In this document: positions 33,501 to 42,005 of the stretch, in pieces | Layout of the letters: each line of letters begins with the position of its first letter | Position numbering within the stretch: position 1 is the first letter of the stretch | From: Actinopolyspora lacussalsi subsp. righensis | GTDB taxonomy: Bacteria; Actinomycetota; Actinomycetes; Mycobacteriales; Pseudonocardiaceae | Length of the DNA: 64,000 bases | Direction of reading: 5' to 3' | NCBI RefSeq assembly: GCF_900116555.1 | Contig: NZ_FPAT01000004.1 | Coordinates: 1-64,000 of the forward strand | Translations under genes and position numbers: made by a program | The notes under the pieces: generated by a model | The model's input: only the letters and a program-made list of their open reading frames with translations | The model's database searches: none | Told to the model about the DNA's origin: nothing

Positions 33501-34634
33501 ACCGAACCACTCGACGTTGTTGCCGCTACGAGCACCGACGCGCTCGGGTTCGACGACCATGCGCATCCCCCGCTTGGTCGTCAGCGCACCGAGCACATCG
33601 GACAGATCGATCAGCGTGACCCCGGTCATGCCGCCCTCGAGCAGAATCTGCTCCTCACGGCTGATCTCGGCGTCGTCGAGCACGATCACCACGTGCGGCC
33701 CGTCCGGCGGCGCGTTGTTGCGGTTGAACCGGGGCCTGCCGTCCAGCTGGTCGGCGAGCATCTCCTCGATGGCACGTAACGAACCGGCCATCAACCGCTG
33801 CTGGCCGATCCCGTCCGTGAGCTCGGGGTGCTGCGAGTGCGGCAACCATTTGACCCAGTCCCACTCGACCCTGGAACGCCCACCGCTGGCGACGGCGATG
33901 ACCACGTCGTCCGGGGTGTGGAAAGTCGCCAACTGCGCCAGCAGCGCCCGGGTCAACGCGCGCGTGGTCTCGCGCTCCCCCTGCAGCCCGATGGCCGCGA
34001 AACCGCGCAGCGAGGTGGCTACCGGCAGTTCCGACACCAGCGAGTGAGCACGGACGAACCGACGCAACGCCAGGGTGGTTATCGGCTCCAGCTCGTCGAC
34101 GGGACCGGTCTGCGGCGGCACGAGTCGGGTCTCCAGCCGTTGCGACCCCAGGCCGACCCGGATCTGGCAGAAATCGCTGTCGCCCGCGCGACGTTCCCAC
34201 ATCCGACGGCTGGTGGCGATCGACCACAACGTCGACGGTTCGGGATGAACCCAGGTCCGAGCCAGCCGCTGCTCATCCGCGGCCTGCCTGGCCCGTTCCC
34301 GCATCTGTCCGAGATACCGCAGGTAGTCCTTGCGGTCCTCGTTCATCTCGGCTTTGCTCTGCCCACCGCCCTGATTACCACCGGCCATCATGCCCACAGT
34401 GGAAACCAGCATCATCATCGGCATCATCATCATCATCGGGTTGCTGCTCGCCCGCTGAAGCATGAAGACCATCATTCCGAGAGATGCCACGATCATGACG
34501 GCCGGAAGGAGCTTCTGCACGATGTTCCCGGGGACCGCTCGCGGAATCTCGGGAGGGGACTCGAGATGAACCTCGCCACCCGGCGGCTTTGGAGCGGCCA
34601 TGCGTGGCGGTCGCTTGAACTGCAGCGTGCTCAC
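30582..34634 (-). CDS. eccC: Type VII secretion ATPase EccC
   Basis: About 1350 residues, FtsK/SpoIIIE family motor of the ESX-4 complex, with all three ATPase domains fused in one chain. Two N-terminal transmembrane helices (the second Met-rich, MMMMMPMMM) precede domain 1 with Walker A GATGSGKS (about 485-492) and Walker B VVIDEFSE. Domain 2 has GGPQSGKS (851-858) and domain 3 a degenerate EREAGKT (about 1148-1154). The linker between domains 1 and 2 carries DNDGDGLPDSD (753-763). GTG at 34634 gives MSTLQFKRPPR, the usual family start. It is divergent from eccD. Confidence 0.96.
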   Translation of the reverse strand: MSTLQFKRPPRMAAPKPPGGEVHLESPPEIPRAVPGNIVQKLLPAVMIVASLGMMVFMLQRASSNPMMMMMPMMMLVSTVGMMAGGNQGGGQSKAEMNEDRKDYLRYLGQMRERARQAADEQRLARTWVHPEPSTLWSIATSRRMWERRAGDSDFCQIRVGLGSQRLETRLVPPQTGPVDELEPITTLALRRFVRAHSLVSELPVATSLRGFAAIGLQGERETTRALTRALLAQLATFHTPDDVVIAVASGGRSRVEWDWVKWLPHSQHPELTDGIGQQRLMAGSLRAIEEMLADQLDGRPRFNRNNAPPDGPHVVIVLDDAEISREEQILLEGGMTGVTLIDLSDVLGALTTKRGMRMVVEPERVGARSGNNVEWFGVPDAMTKEEATALARQLSPYRMMSARTGQAETESSGQEPLTTPLNYIEQLGLSGDPISFDLNEAWRPRPIPERYKVAIGPGEDGQVVSLDIKETASGGMGPHGLCIGATGSGKSEFLRTIVLGLMATHSSTALNFVLVDFKGGATFNGFEAAPHVSATITNLADDLTQVDRMQDALAGELNRRQEELNKAKVKNVWDYEEARQAGSDLAPMPALFVVIDEFSELLSTKPEFAELFNMIGRLGRSLQVHLLLASQRLEEGKLRGLDSHLSYRIGLKTFNQAESRAAIGVPDAGDLPATGGHGYLKHPGGMERFRAAYVSGHMHQGGGKRRTVAASPVTGEKRPRFFVPDYIEPPAEPDQSAQPEPEPEPDQSGIVDNDGDGLPDSDFQLVINKVQGQGPPAHQVWLPPLDAPPTLDSVLPPLSATEERGYTPVGNVGNGKLQVPVGIIDMPYQQRQDHMVVDLGGANGHGAVVGGPQSGKSNLMRTLICSMALTHTPREVQFYCVDLGGGSMAALQNLPHIGGFGGRRDQDVVRRTIAEIKQLVAEREARFQQLGVDSMADFRKRKAAGSITDDPYGDVFLVIDGWGAFRNDFETLEQDVLDLAAQGLTFGVHVFVSANRWAEIRPALKDLIGTRFELRLGDPSESEVDRKVAVNVPSGRPGRGLHPSKLHFLTAIPRVDSENLGDRVGWEAYNQDLSDGVADLVTKVRNSWQGRPAPKVRLLPDVLPHEQLPAPEQQPKQRLVPIGINEDGLHPVYLDFDAEPHFYAFAEREAGKTALLRTIVRGITNRYTPKEALILLVDYRRTMLGFLDTGHLMEYAVSADQLKGNINDVCNALKKRLPGSDVTQEQLKNRSWWSGPELFVVADDYDLVAPQGNNPMQQLAEFVPQASDVGLHVVLARNSGGASRALFEPIIGKMRESSAPGLAMSANKDDGQLIGNIKSRQLPPGRGTLVSRSLKGGPQLIQTAYIQPE

Positions 34635-34960
34635 CGGACAGCAGCACCCTTCCATGTTGTCGGCGATCTGTCGTCAACTGCGCAAGCAGCATTCTGTAAC
34701 CGGCCGGGCCGCGCCCCGCCGCGGGGGCGGAAACGACGGCGTAGCCACAGGACAGCCCGCTCACGGTGATCCTAACGGAACCGGCGCGGAACAGTTCTGG
34801 CAAACCGAACCCGCGCACCGGTTCGTACGGCCATACTAAGAGGACCACGCGTCCGAGTGGGGTGATTTCGCGGAATTCCACCCCGCTTGGTTGGATCGAA
34901 CCGAGCGCGTAGAGCACACACACGGATCGACATCGAAGGACGAGGGATTAGGGGGCCCAA
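34635..34960. promoter_or_regulatory. Divergent eccC/eccD promoter region
   Basis: Space between the minus-strand eccC operon and the plus-strand eccD-mycP genes. GGGGG stands before the eccD GTG as ribosome site. CATACT near 34834 could be a -10 element. No operator symmetry was recognised. Confidence 0.4.
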
Positions 34961-36373
34961 GTGGCGACCGGGACCACGGTATTCAGCCGCGTGACGGTGG
35001 TCGCGCCGAAGACGCGCATAGACCTCGCGTTACCCGCGGACGTCTCGGTGGCGGACCTGCTGCCGATGTTGCTGGACATGGCGCACGAGGCCACCCCGGA
35101 CGGCGGAGCACGTCACGGCGGCTGGTGCCTGGCGAAGCTGGGTGACGCACCGCTGGACACCAGCCAGACTCTCGCGGCACTCGGCATCGTGGACGGCGAC
35201 ATGCTCCAGCTGCGACGCAAGTCGGACGATCCACCACCGCCGCTGTACGACGACGTGGTGGACGCGCTCGCCGAGGCGGAGCCGGGAAGTTACCGCCCCT
35301 GGACCAAGGAGACGGCCGCCAGAACCGGCCACGCGGCGGGCGCGCTGGCGATGATCGCCTCGGCCGTGGCCCTGGGAATGGCCGCCGTGCCGCAGGGGAT
35401 CATCTTCCACATCATCGCCGCCGTGGTGGGACTCGCGGTCGCGATCTTCGCCACCGGCATAGGCGCGATAGTCGCCCGCGCCTACGGAGCCGCGACCACC
35501 GGGACGGTGCTGGCCGCCGCGGGCGGACTGCCGATGGCCTTCGTGGCGGGGCTCAGCATCGTTCCCGGCCAGGACATGCGGCCGAAACTGCTGCTCGCCA
35601 GCGCGCTGGTGCTCATATTCGCCTCGGTGTCGCTCATGGTGATCGGGGCGGGAATCATCCACTTCATCGCCGCCGCGACGATCTCGCTGTTCGCCGTGAT
35701 CGGATTCCTCGTCGCCACCCTGGTTCCCGCGGCGACCGCCGCCGGAGTCGCCTCGGGCGCCGCCGCGGTGGGGCTAGCGGGGATCTCCATGCTCCCCCGA
35801 ATCACGATCCAGCTGGCCAAGCTGCCGCTGCCGCACGTTCCCGGCAACGCCGAGGACCTCAAGGAGGACGGCGGCTTCCCGGACTACCACCAGATCCAGC
35901 GGCAGTCCGGTCTCGCGCACAAGTACATGACCGGCCTGATCGTGGGATGTGGCGGTACGGCCGCGCTCGGAGCGATGATCGCCACCACCGCACCGAACAT
36001 CTGGGGCCCGCTGCTGGCGGGGGTGGTCTCGGCCGTGCTGATGCTGCGCGGGCGCAACTACGCCAACGGCAGCCAGGCGATCGCGTTGCTGCTCAGCGGG
36101 CTGATCGCCGCGCTGGGCATGACCATCTGGCTGGTGCTTCCCACGGTGACCACCTCGCAGCAGAAGCTCACCTGGTTGTTCTGGCCGTTGCTGCTGCTGG
36201 GCGTGGCCGCGATCGTGTTCGGCGTCGTCTTCCCCAACCGGCGGTTCTCACCGGTGCAGCGCCGCAGTGTCGACATCATCGAGGCGGTGCTGATCGCACT
36301 GGTGCTTCCGCTGGCGCTGGGGGTCATGGACGTGTACATGACGATCCGCGATCTCAACATCAGCCTGTTCTGA
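34961..36373 (+). CDS. eccD: Type VII secretion membrane channel protein EccD
   Basis: A 470-residue polytopic protein. A ubiquitin-like domain fills residues 5-85 (VTVVAPKTRIDLALPADVSV, then LGIVDGDMLQLRRK). Eleven hydrophobic helices follow between about 120 and 465. A cytoplasmic loop near residue 300 has EDLKEDGGFPDYHQI. EccD forms the dimeric vestibule around which EccB, EccC and EccE assemble. GTG at 34961 follows GGGGG; the mycP gene follows within 50 bases. Confidence 0.94.
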   Translation: MATGTTVFSRVTVVAPKTRIDLALPADVSVADLLPMLLDMAHEATPDGGARHGGWCLAKLGDAPLDTSQTLAALGIVDGDMLQLRRKSDDPPPPLYDDVVDALAEAEPGSYRPWTKETAARTGHAAGALAMIASAVALGMAAVPQGIIFHIIAAVVGLAVAIFATGIGAIVARAYGAATTGTVLAAAGGLPMAFVAGLSIVPGQDMRPKLLLASALVLIFASVSLMVIGAGIIHFIAAATISLFAVIGFLVATLVPAATAAGVASGAAAVGLAGISMLPRITIQLAKLPLPHVPGNAEDLKEDGGFPDYHQIQRQSGLAHKYMTGLIVGCGGTAALGAMIATTAPNIWGPLLAGVVSAVLMLRGRNYANGSQAIALLLSGLIAALGMTIWLVLPTVTTSQQKLTWLFWPLLLLGVAAIVFGVVFPNRRFSPVQRRSVDIIEAVLIALVLPLALGVMDVYMTIRDLNISLF

Positions 36374-36419
36374 TGGAGCTTCCGTCGATTCGCCGAACAG
36401 CCGCCGCGAAGGAAGCGTG

Positions 36420-37868
36420 ATGCGTTCAACCACAACTGTGCACCGTGGCAACCTCCGGCGTGCGCTGGCGATCTCGGCCGCGACCGCCACTCTCCTGGTG
36501 TGCGGACCGGTACAACCGGTCACCGCCCAGGACGAGGACGAGACCGGAACCGAGAGCGAGCAGGAGCTGCGGCTGCCCCCGGTCCCGGAGGGCACGAATG
36601 TGACGGTGTCCTCCGGCAGACTCTCACCGGACGACGGCTTCAGCCGGCAGCAGGCATGCCTGGCCGCGAACGAGAGCGGATCACGGATCAGACGGCAGCC
36701 CTGGAGCCAACGGGTGCTCGGTTTCGGCCGTGCCCACGAGCAGGGACTCACCGGGGCGGGACAAACGGTCGCCGTGATCGACACCGGCGTGAACGAACAC
36801 CCCAGGATCGGGCAACGGCTCCGGAACGGCGGTTCCAAGATCCGCAGCGGTGCGCTGCGGGACTGCGACGGGCACGGCACGGTGGTGGCGGGCATCATCG
36901 CCGCGAGCGACTCGGAGGAGACGGGCTTCGTCGGCGTCGCACCGGAGAGCGACATCCTGTCCATCCGGCAGTCGTCCTCGATCTACCAGAAGGAACAGTC
37001 CGGCGAGACGGTCGGCAACACGTCGACCATGGCCCAAGCCGTCGCCAGCGCCGTGGCACAGGGCGCCGACGTGATCAACATCTCGCAGGCCTCCTGTCAG
37101 ACGCTCTCCCGCGCCCTGTCGCCCAACAAGCCGAACTGGGAACTGCGCGCGGCCGTCAGACAAGCCTACGAACAGGACGTCGTAGTGGTCGCCGCGGCGG
37201 GCAACGTCGGCGGCAAGTGCGAGAAGAACGAGCCCGGCGATCCGAGCACCGCTGTGCTGCCCGCCTGGTTCGACGATTACGTGCTGACCGTGGCTTCGGT
37301 GAACCGGCAGGGCGCACCGTCCGAGTTCACCATTCCCGGACCGTGGGTGGACGTCGCCGCACCCGGCGAGGACCTGATCTCGCTCGACCCGGGGATCGAT
37401 GGCGACGGGCTGGTGAACCGCGTCGCCCGCGACTCCAACAGCCAACCGCAGCCGTTGCAGGGCACGAGTTTCGCCGCCCCCTACGTTTCCGGGCTGGCCG
37501 CGCTGATCAAGGAGAAGAACCCGGAACTCTCCGCGGCCCAGGTGATGCACCGGATCACCGAAACCGCGCAGCACCACGGTGGCAGCGAGGGCGGTAACGA
37601 CATCATCGGCTACGGGATGATCAACCCGATGGCCGCGCTCAACGACGTCATCCCCGCCGAGCACGACGCGGCTGCCGCCCCGGTCGAGCCACGACGCCTG
37701 GAAGCGCACGTGTTCCCGGAGCGGAACTGGGCCGCCATCGCGGTGGCGATGGGAGGAACCATCGGCGGGCTGGCCACAGTGCTCTTCACGGCGTTCCTGC
37801 TCAACGCGGTACGGCGGGTTCGGGCACGGAACCGGGGCGAGTCACCGGTGGGGTCGGAAACCTCCTGA
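36420..37868 (+). CDS. mycP: Mycosin, type VII secretion subtilisin-like protease
   Basis: A 482-residue membrane-anchored S8 protease. An N-terminal signal segment (RALAISAATATLLVCGP) is followed by a short acidic region. The catalytic triad is intact: Asp121 in AVIDTGVNEHP, His152 in DCDGHGTVVAGI and Ser350 in QGTSFAAPYVSG. A C-terminal transmembrane helix (IGGLATVLFTAFLLNAV) precedes a basic tail. ATG at 36420 is used; a GTG directly before it (36417) is possible. Mycosins cap and stabilise the ESX membrane complex. Confidence 0.95.
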   Translation: MRSTTTVHRGNLRRALAISAATATLLVCGPVQPVTAQDEDETGTESEQELRLPPVPEGTNVTVSSGRLSPDDGFSRQQACLAANESGSRIRRQPWSQRVLGFGRAHEQGLTGAGQTVAVIDTGVNEHPRIGQRLRNGGSKIRSGALRDCDGHGTVVAGIIAASDSEETGFVGVAPESDILSIRQSSSIYQKEQSGETVGNTSTMAQAVASAVAQGADVINISQASCQTLSRALSPNKPNWELRAAVRQAYEQDVVVVAAAGNVGGKCEKNEPGDPSTAVLPAWFDDYVLTVASVNRQGAPSEFTIPGPWVDVAAPGEDLISLDPGIDGDGLVNRVARDSNSQPQPLQGTSFAAPYVSGLAALIKEKNPELSAAQVMHRITETAQHHGGSEGGNDIIGYGMINPMAALNDVIPAEHDAAAAPVEPRRLEAHVFPERNWAAIAVAMGGTIGGLATVLFTAFLLNAVRRVRARNRGESPVGSETS

Positions 37869-37940
37869 TCGAGGTTTTCCGGGCGGGTCGGCGGATCGCT
37901 CGCTCGGCGGAACCTCCCGACGAGGGTTACGAACGAACTC

Positions 37941-37971
37941 GCGGCCCGGAACCGGCTCGGTTCCGGGCCGC
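37941..37971. terminator. Bidirectional terminator between mycP and eccB
   Basis: Perfect 13-bp stem GCGGCCCGGAACC (37941-37953) and GGTTCCGGGCCGC (37959-37971) with a 5-base loop, placed between convergent genes. The stem is very stable. Confidence 0.8.
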
Positions 37972-38019
37972 GTTGCTACCCGACGGGATGACCATCCGTG
38001 GCGGTGGCCGCCCGTGGAG

Positions 38020-39597
38020 CTAGTCGGCGGCGGCTCCGGTGTCGGCCTGCTGCTCCTCCTCCGGCGCCCGGTTGACACCGGCGTCCGATTCGACGGGGAT
38101 GGAGTCGTAGACGAAGCTGGCCTGCGTCGGATCCAGGAAGTCACCGGAGGGCAACGTCCCCAGGATCGAGGCGGGGGCCGCTCCGATGTCCCCGGTGCCG
38201 TTGACCACGCCCAGCCCCTTGGCGGTGGCGACGTCCTTGATCCCGTAAGTGACCCCTCGGTTGGAGACCAGGTAGAGGGGGCCGCCCTCGGCGGTGTCGG
38301 GCCCGGTGCTCCCGCGCACCACGGCCGCCTTGCCCGGCGGCATGTAGAAGTAGTCCACGCGTGGCCCCGTGCCGTCGAACTGGGCGAGCTTCACCGGCGC
38401 CTTGGGGGCGGGCGTACCCGACCCGACGGTGACCGTGACCCGCTGCTCCCCGGACGCGTCGGACCAGCTCAGGCAGGAGCGGTTGGCGTCCGCGAACGAG
38501 AGCGGCCGCGGAACCCCCACCGGGAAGTGGTCCACGTCGAGCTCGTCGGCCGCGTCGGCACTACCGATGTCGGTGAGCATTCCAGTGGCGTTGGGAATCT
38601 CCTTGGAGCTGTACCTGGAAGCGTGCAGCACCGCGGCCGCACCGCGAGTGATGTGCTGCTTGCCGCTCTGGCGCAGCACGAAGAACTGCGGGGACTCCCC
38701 CGGCACACTGCGCTCGAGAACGTCACCCACCCCGTAACCGCCACTGTCGTACTCCGGAGTGGTTTCCGACAGTTCCGGCACCGCGAGCGAGTCCACCTCG
38801 GGGATCGCGTTGAGCATGTTGGTGCTGACGATGCGCGGAACCGCGTCGCCGAGACCGAACATCTCCGTCACCGCGAGTTCCTCGGCAGGCAGAGCGGCTT
38901 TGACCACCCTGGCTCCGGTGCTGTTGTCGGAGCGCACGCGATAGACCAGATACGTCTGCCGCGAGGAGGAGTCACGCACGTAGAGCGCCTCGTCACGCCC
39001 GAGTTCCCGGCCCCGACCGGTCACTCCGCCCAGCACGGTGGTCTCCACCTCGGCGGTGCCGAGCATGTCCTCGGTGTCCAACGCCTTGTTCAGCTCGGCC
39101 ACGTCGCAGATCGCCCATGCCGGAGTGGCCGCCTGTCCCGGCTCGGGCAGGAAGTCCGGTGCGTTGGGCATTCCCGTCTTCGGTCCGCGGGGTAATTCCG
39201 CCAGGGCTGCCTGGTCGACCTTGGTCGGCTCGATCGCCTGCCCCTGACCGTTGCCCTTGGCCATGACGAGCAACTTCGCCGAGGCCATGTTGAGCATCGG
39301 AATCAGGCGCTTGTCGGCCTGATCGTCGGAAGTGACGACGTAGACACTACCGCTGCCTTTCGCGATGACCACCGATCCCGGTTTCGGGACGGTGCCCTGG
39401 CCGCCGAACAACCCCCACACCAAGAATCCGATCATCCCGATACAGGCGATGATCGCACCCGCGATGGTGGCGCGTTTGTGCGAACCGAGCGGATCGTGCA
39501 GCATCACCGCGTCCCTGCGGGCGAGCGCCGATTCCATGCGGCGTATGACGAACCTGTACGCCTGGACTTGTGATTTGGTGGTGGGTGTTGATGCCAT
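38020..39597 (-). CDS. eccB: Type VII secretion core protein EccB
   Basis: A 525-residue protein with one transmembrane helix at about 43-65 (ATIAGAIIACIGMIGFLVW) and a large extracytoplasmic domain. The conserved opening TPTTKSQVQAYRFVIRRMESALARRD is split here only for length: it begins at residue 4 and ends at RRD near residue 29. A glutamine-containing segment CDVAELNKALDTED is also present. ATG at 39597 gives the standard family start. It is divergent from eccE and convergent with mycP, the same gene order as in mycobacterial ESX-4 apart from eccE. Confidence 0.95.
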   Translation of the reverse strand: MASTPTTKSQVQAYRFVIRRMESALARRDAVMLHDPLGSHKRATIAGAIIACIGMIGFLVWGLFGGQGTVPKPGSVVIAKGSGSVYVVTSDDQADKRLIPMLNMASAKLLVMAKGNGQGQAIEPTKVDQAALAELPRGPKTGMPNAPDFLPEPGQAATPAWAICDVAELNKALDTEDMLGTAEVETTVLGGVTGRGRELGRDEALYVRDSSSRQTYLVYRVRSDNSTGARVVKAALPAEELAVTEMFGLGDAVPRIVSTNMLNAIPEVDSLAVPELSETTPEYDSGGYGVGDVLERSVPGESPQFFVLRQSGKQHITRGAAAVLHASRYSSKEIPNATGMLTDIGSADAADELDVDHFPVGVPRPLSFADANRSCLSWSDASGEQRVTVTVGSGTPAPKAPVKLAQFDGTGPRVDYFYMPPGKAAVVRGSTGPDTAEGGPLYLVSNRGVTYGIKDVATAKGLGVVNGTGDIGAAPASILGTLPSGDFLDPTQASFVYDSIPVESDAGVNRAPEEEQQADTGAAAD

Positions 39598-39778
39598 TCT
39601 TCGCCTAAAGCTCTCCCGTGCGAGGTACCGTTCAGCAGGGTAGCCGGGAAAGGTTGCCGCGTGGGTCCGGTTCGACCGACTCACCGCAGTATTCTCTTCG
39701 ATCGGTTACCGCTACCTACACTCGCCCGCACCCACAGTGGGCAGACGCATCTACCTGCGAGGGGGAGAGACCCAACGG

Positions 39779-41092
39779 ATGTCCGTGAGCACACAGCATT
39801 CGGCCCCACCGAAAGCATCGGGATCGTCCGGCACCGGGCCCACCAACACGACGCGGGCACGAATCCAGGCGAGGCGACGTACCAGCGGTGCCAGTCTGGG
39901 GGCGCTGCCGGTATCCAACCTCGTCGTCATGGAGATCGGTATCGCGGCCGGCCTGGTCGTCGTCGGCATCGATCGGACACTGTGGCCGGTCGCGGCGGGA
40001 GTGGCCGGACTGGCCGTGATCATCGCGCTGCTGCGCAGGCGCGGCCGGTGGTTCACCCAGATGTTCGGGCTCGTGCTGGGCTACAAGTTCCGCAACCACA
40101 CCAGCGTGGTCACACCAGTCACGCCGGGTCTGACGGACGGTGGGGACGAGAACGGCGACGGCGTGATCGGCCCGGAGGAGAACCATCGGGTCTCACTGCT
40201 GCGACTGGTAGTTCCCGACCTGGTCGTGGCACACGGCCAGGACCACGACCGCAACCACGTCGGGATGGCGTTCAACGACGGCAAGTGGACCGCTGTGCTC
40301 ATGGTGGAACCCACACCGTCGTTGGTCACCGAGATCGGCAAGGCACCGAACCTCCCGCTCGGCTCGCTGACCCACTGCCTGGAGGATCGCGGCGTGGTCC
40401 TCGACGCGATCCAGGTGATCTGGCACTGCTACCCCGGCAGTGCCGCGCTGCCCTCCAAATCGCCCGCGCTGAACTCGTACATGGAGGTGCTGGGCCCGTT
40501 ACCGGCGGCTGCTCGTCGTACCACGTGGGTGACGGTGCGGTTGGATCCGAAGCGGTGCGCCAAGGCCGTGGGCGAACGGGGCGGCGGCATAGTGGGCGCG
40601 CACCGCGCGCTGATCGGTGCGCTGTCCCGAGTGCGCAGCGCCCTGGAGCGGGAATCGGTACCGACCCGGCCGCTGGATCCGGACGAACTGCTGCAGGCGG
40701 GGATCGCCTCGGCCGAACTGCAGTCGGTGCTGGGATCGCAGCGTTCGGTCGGGCTCAAGGAACGCTGGGACGGGGTCACGGCGGGCGGAGTGGGCCACTC
40801 CAGCTACGCGATCACCGGCTGGCCCTCGCAGATGAGCAACAACCTGAACGCGCTCACCGGGGTTCGTGCGCTATCCTCCACGGTGGCGATGTCCATATCC
40901 CCCACCGGTGAGAACAGTGAGGTCGGGCTGCGCAGCCTGGTCAGGGTCAGCGCCCGGACTCCCGACGAGCTGGACACCGCGGACGAGCAGTTGCGCGGTA
41001 TCAGCAATCGACTCGGGGTCACGCTGACCCCGCTGGGCGGCGTGCAGCTGGCCGGATTCAACGCGACTCTGCCGTTGGGAGGCTCGATATGA
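39779..41092 (+). CDS. eccE: Type VII secretion protein EccE
   Basis: A 437-residue protein with two N-terminal transmembrane helices (VVMEIGIAAGLVVVGI and AAGVAGLAVIIALL) and a peripheral domain. EccE is on the outer edge of the ESX membrane complex in mycobacterial structures. It is absent from M. tuberculosis ESX-4 but present in other ESX-4 loci, so its presence here argues for a functional secretion machine. ATG at 39779 is used; a GTG two codons later is possible. It overlaps the next gene by four bases (ATGA). Confidence 0.88.
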   Translation: MSVSTQHSAPPKASGSSGTGPTNTTRARIQARRRTSGASLGALPVSNLVVMEIGIAAGLVVVGIDRTLWPVAAGVAGLAVIIALLRRRGRWFTQMFGLVLGYKFRNHTSVVTPVTPGLTDGGDENGDGVIGPEENHRVSLLRLVVPDLVVAHGQDHDRNHVGMAFNDGKWTAVLMVEPTPSLVTEIGKAPNLPLGSLTHCLEDRGVVLDAIQVIWHCYPGSAALPSKSPALNSYMEVLGPLPAAARRTTWVTVRLDPKRCAKAVGERGGGIVGAHRALIGALSRVRSALERESVPTRPLDPDELLQAGIASAELQSVLGSQRSVGLKERWDGVTAGGVGHSSYAITGWPSQMSNNLNALTGVRALSSTVAMSISPTGENSEVGLRSLVRVSARTPDELDTADEQLRGISNRLGVTLTPLGGVQLAGFNATLPLGGSI

Positions 41093-41823
41093 GCCGCAGC
41101 AGGACCATCGACACACCCGACGATCTGCGCGACAGGGTTCCGGAGTTCCTGGTTCCCCCGGAAACGCTGGACACGGTCAGCCCCTCCGGTGACCGCGGCG
41201 GGATGATCATCGGGTCCGGGCCGCACGGCGAACCCATCTCCACCTCGATCCTTCGTCCGCAGCCCACCAGGATGGTCACGGTGGGCGGGCTCTACCTGGC
41301 TCGACAGATCGCGCTGCGCGCCATGGCCACCGGCGCTTGGGTGATCATCGCTACCGGGCGGCCGGACTCCTGGGAGAACCTGGCGACCGCCGCGGGACAC
41401 ACCCCCGACGGCACCCCGGTCCCGCTGGTGCAGATCCGACGGCTCACCCCGTTCGACCTGCCGCGTTCCAGCGAGGACGCCCCGCTGCTGGTGATCCACG
41501 ACGGCGGAGCCGTGCCCCAGGAACTGTTCCCGCCTCGTTCGGCGTGGCAGACCACCATGTACGTGTTGCCGTACCTGCACCCGCAGGTGGGAAACGGTAC
41601 CGCCGCGAACACGGCTGATCTGGTGCTGCTGCAGCGAATCCCGATGAACCAGGCCCAGCTGGCGGGGCGGATCTGGCACCTGCACCCGCCGCAGGTGCAG
41701 CAGCTGACCGCGCTGCAGGACGACGGGATCATCGCACTAGGCAACATGCTGTGGAGCCCGATCCGGCTCGTGACCAACCACGCGGAGCGGGAGCTCCTGG
41801 GGCCCATTCGGCGCGGCGACTGA
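41089..41823 (+). CDS. Conserved hypothetical protein coupled to eccE
   Basis: A 244-residue soluble protein. It has no membrane helix or signal peptide. Recognisable stretches are MIIGSGPHGEPISTSILRP, VTVGGLYLARQIALRA and VIIATGRPDSW, which look like a nucleotide-binding or FHA/PilT-like alpha/beta fold without a P-loop. Its ATG overlaps the eccE stop, so it is almost certainly part of the secretion operon. I do not recognise a named family; an Ecc accessory role is inferred. Confidence 0.75.
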   Translation: MSRSRTIDTPDDLRDRVPEFLVPPETLDTVSPSGDRGGMIIGSGPHGEPISTSILRPQPTRMVTVGGLYLARQIALRAMATGAWVIIATGRPDSWENLATAAGHTPDGTPVPLVQIRRLTPFDLPRSSEDAPLLVIHDGGAVPQELFPPRSAWQTTMYVLPYLHPQVGNGTAANTADLVLLQRIPMNQAQLAGRIWHLHPPQVQQLTALQDDGIIALGNMLWSPIRLVTNHAERELLGPIRRGD

Positions 41824-41838
41824 CCTCACCTCCCCGGC

Positions 41839-41942
41839 GATTTCGCGAGAAATTTACGCTCCGGGAGTGTCGATTTCTCGCGAAATCGCGGCACCAGTGC
41901 AGCGGTGCGGCCCCAAGCTCTTGTCGATTTCTCGCGAAATCG
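41839..41942. repeat. Cluster of three short palindromic repeats
   Basis: Core ATTTCGCGAGAAAT at 41840-41853, and its reverse complement ATTTCTCGCGAAAT at 41873-41886 and 41927-41940. The first two face each other across 19 bases and can fold into a long hairpin, like a bacterial interspersed mosaic element. They fill the gap between the convergent eccE operon and truA, and may stop transcription. Confidence 0.8.
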
Positions 41943-42005
41943 CCGCGCTGTGCGAGGAAGGCTCCTCACGGACCGGGCAGCGGCGTTTTCCGACGAAACC
42001 GACGG

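Noticed and set aside
30816-33779. 987-codon plus-strand open frame
   Set aside because: Antisense to eccC, which carries recognised Walker motifs. No domain is seen in the antisense product.
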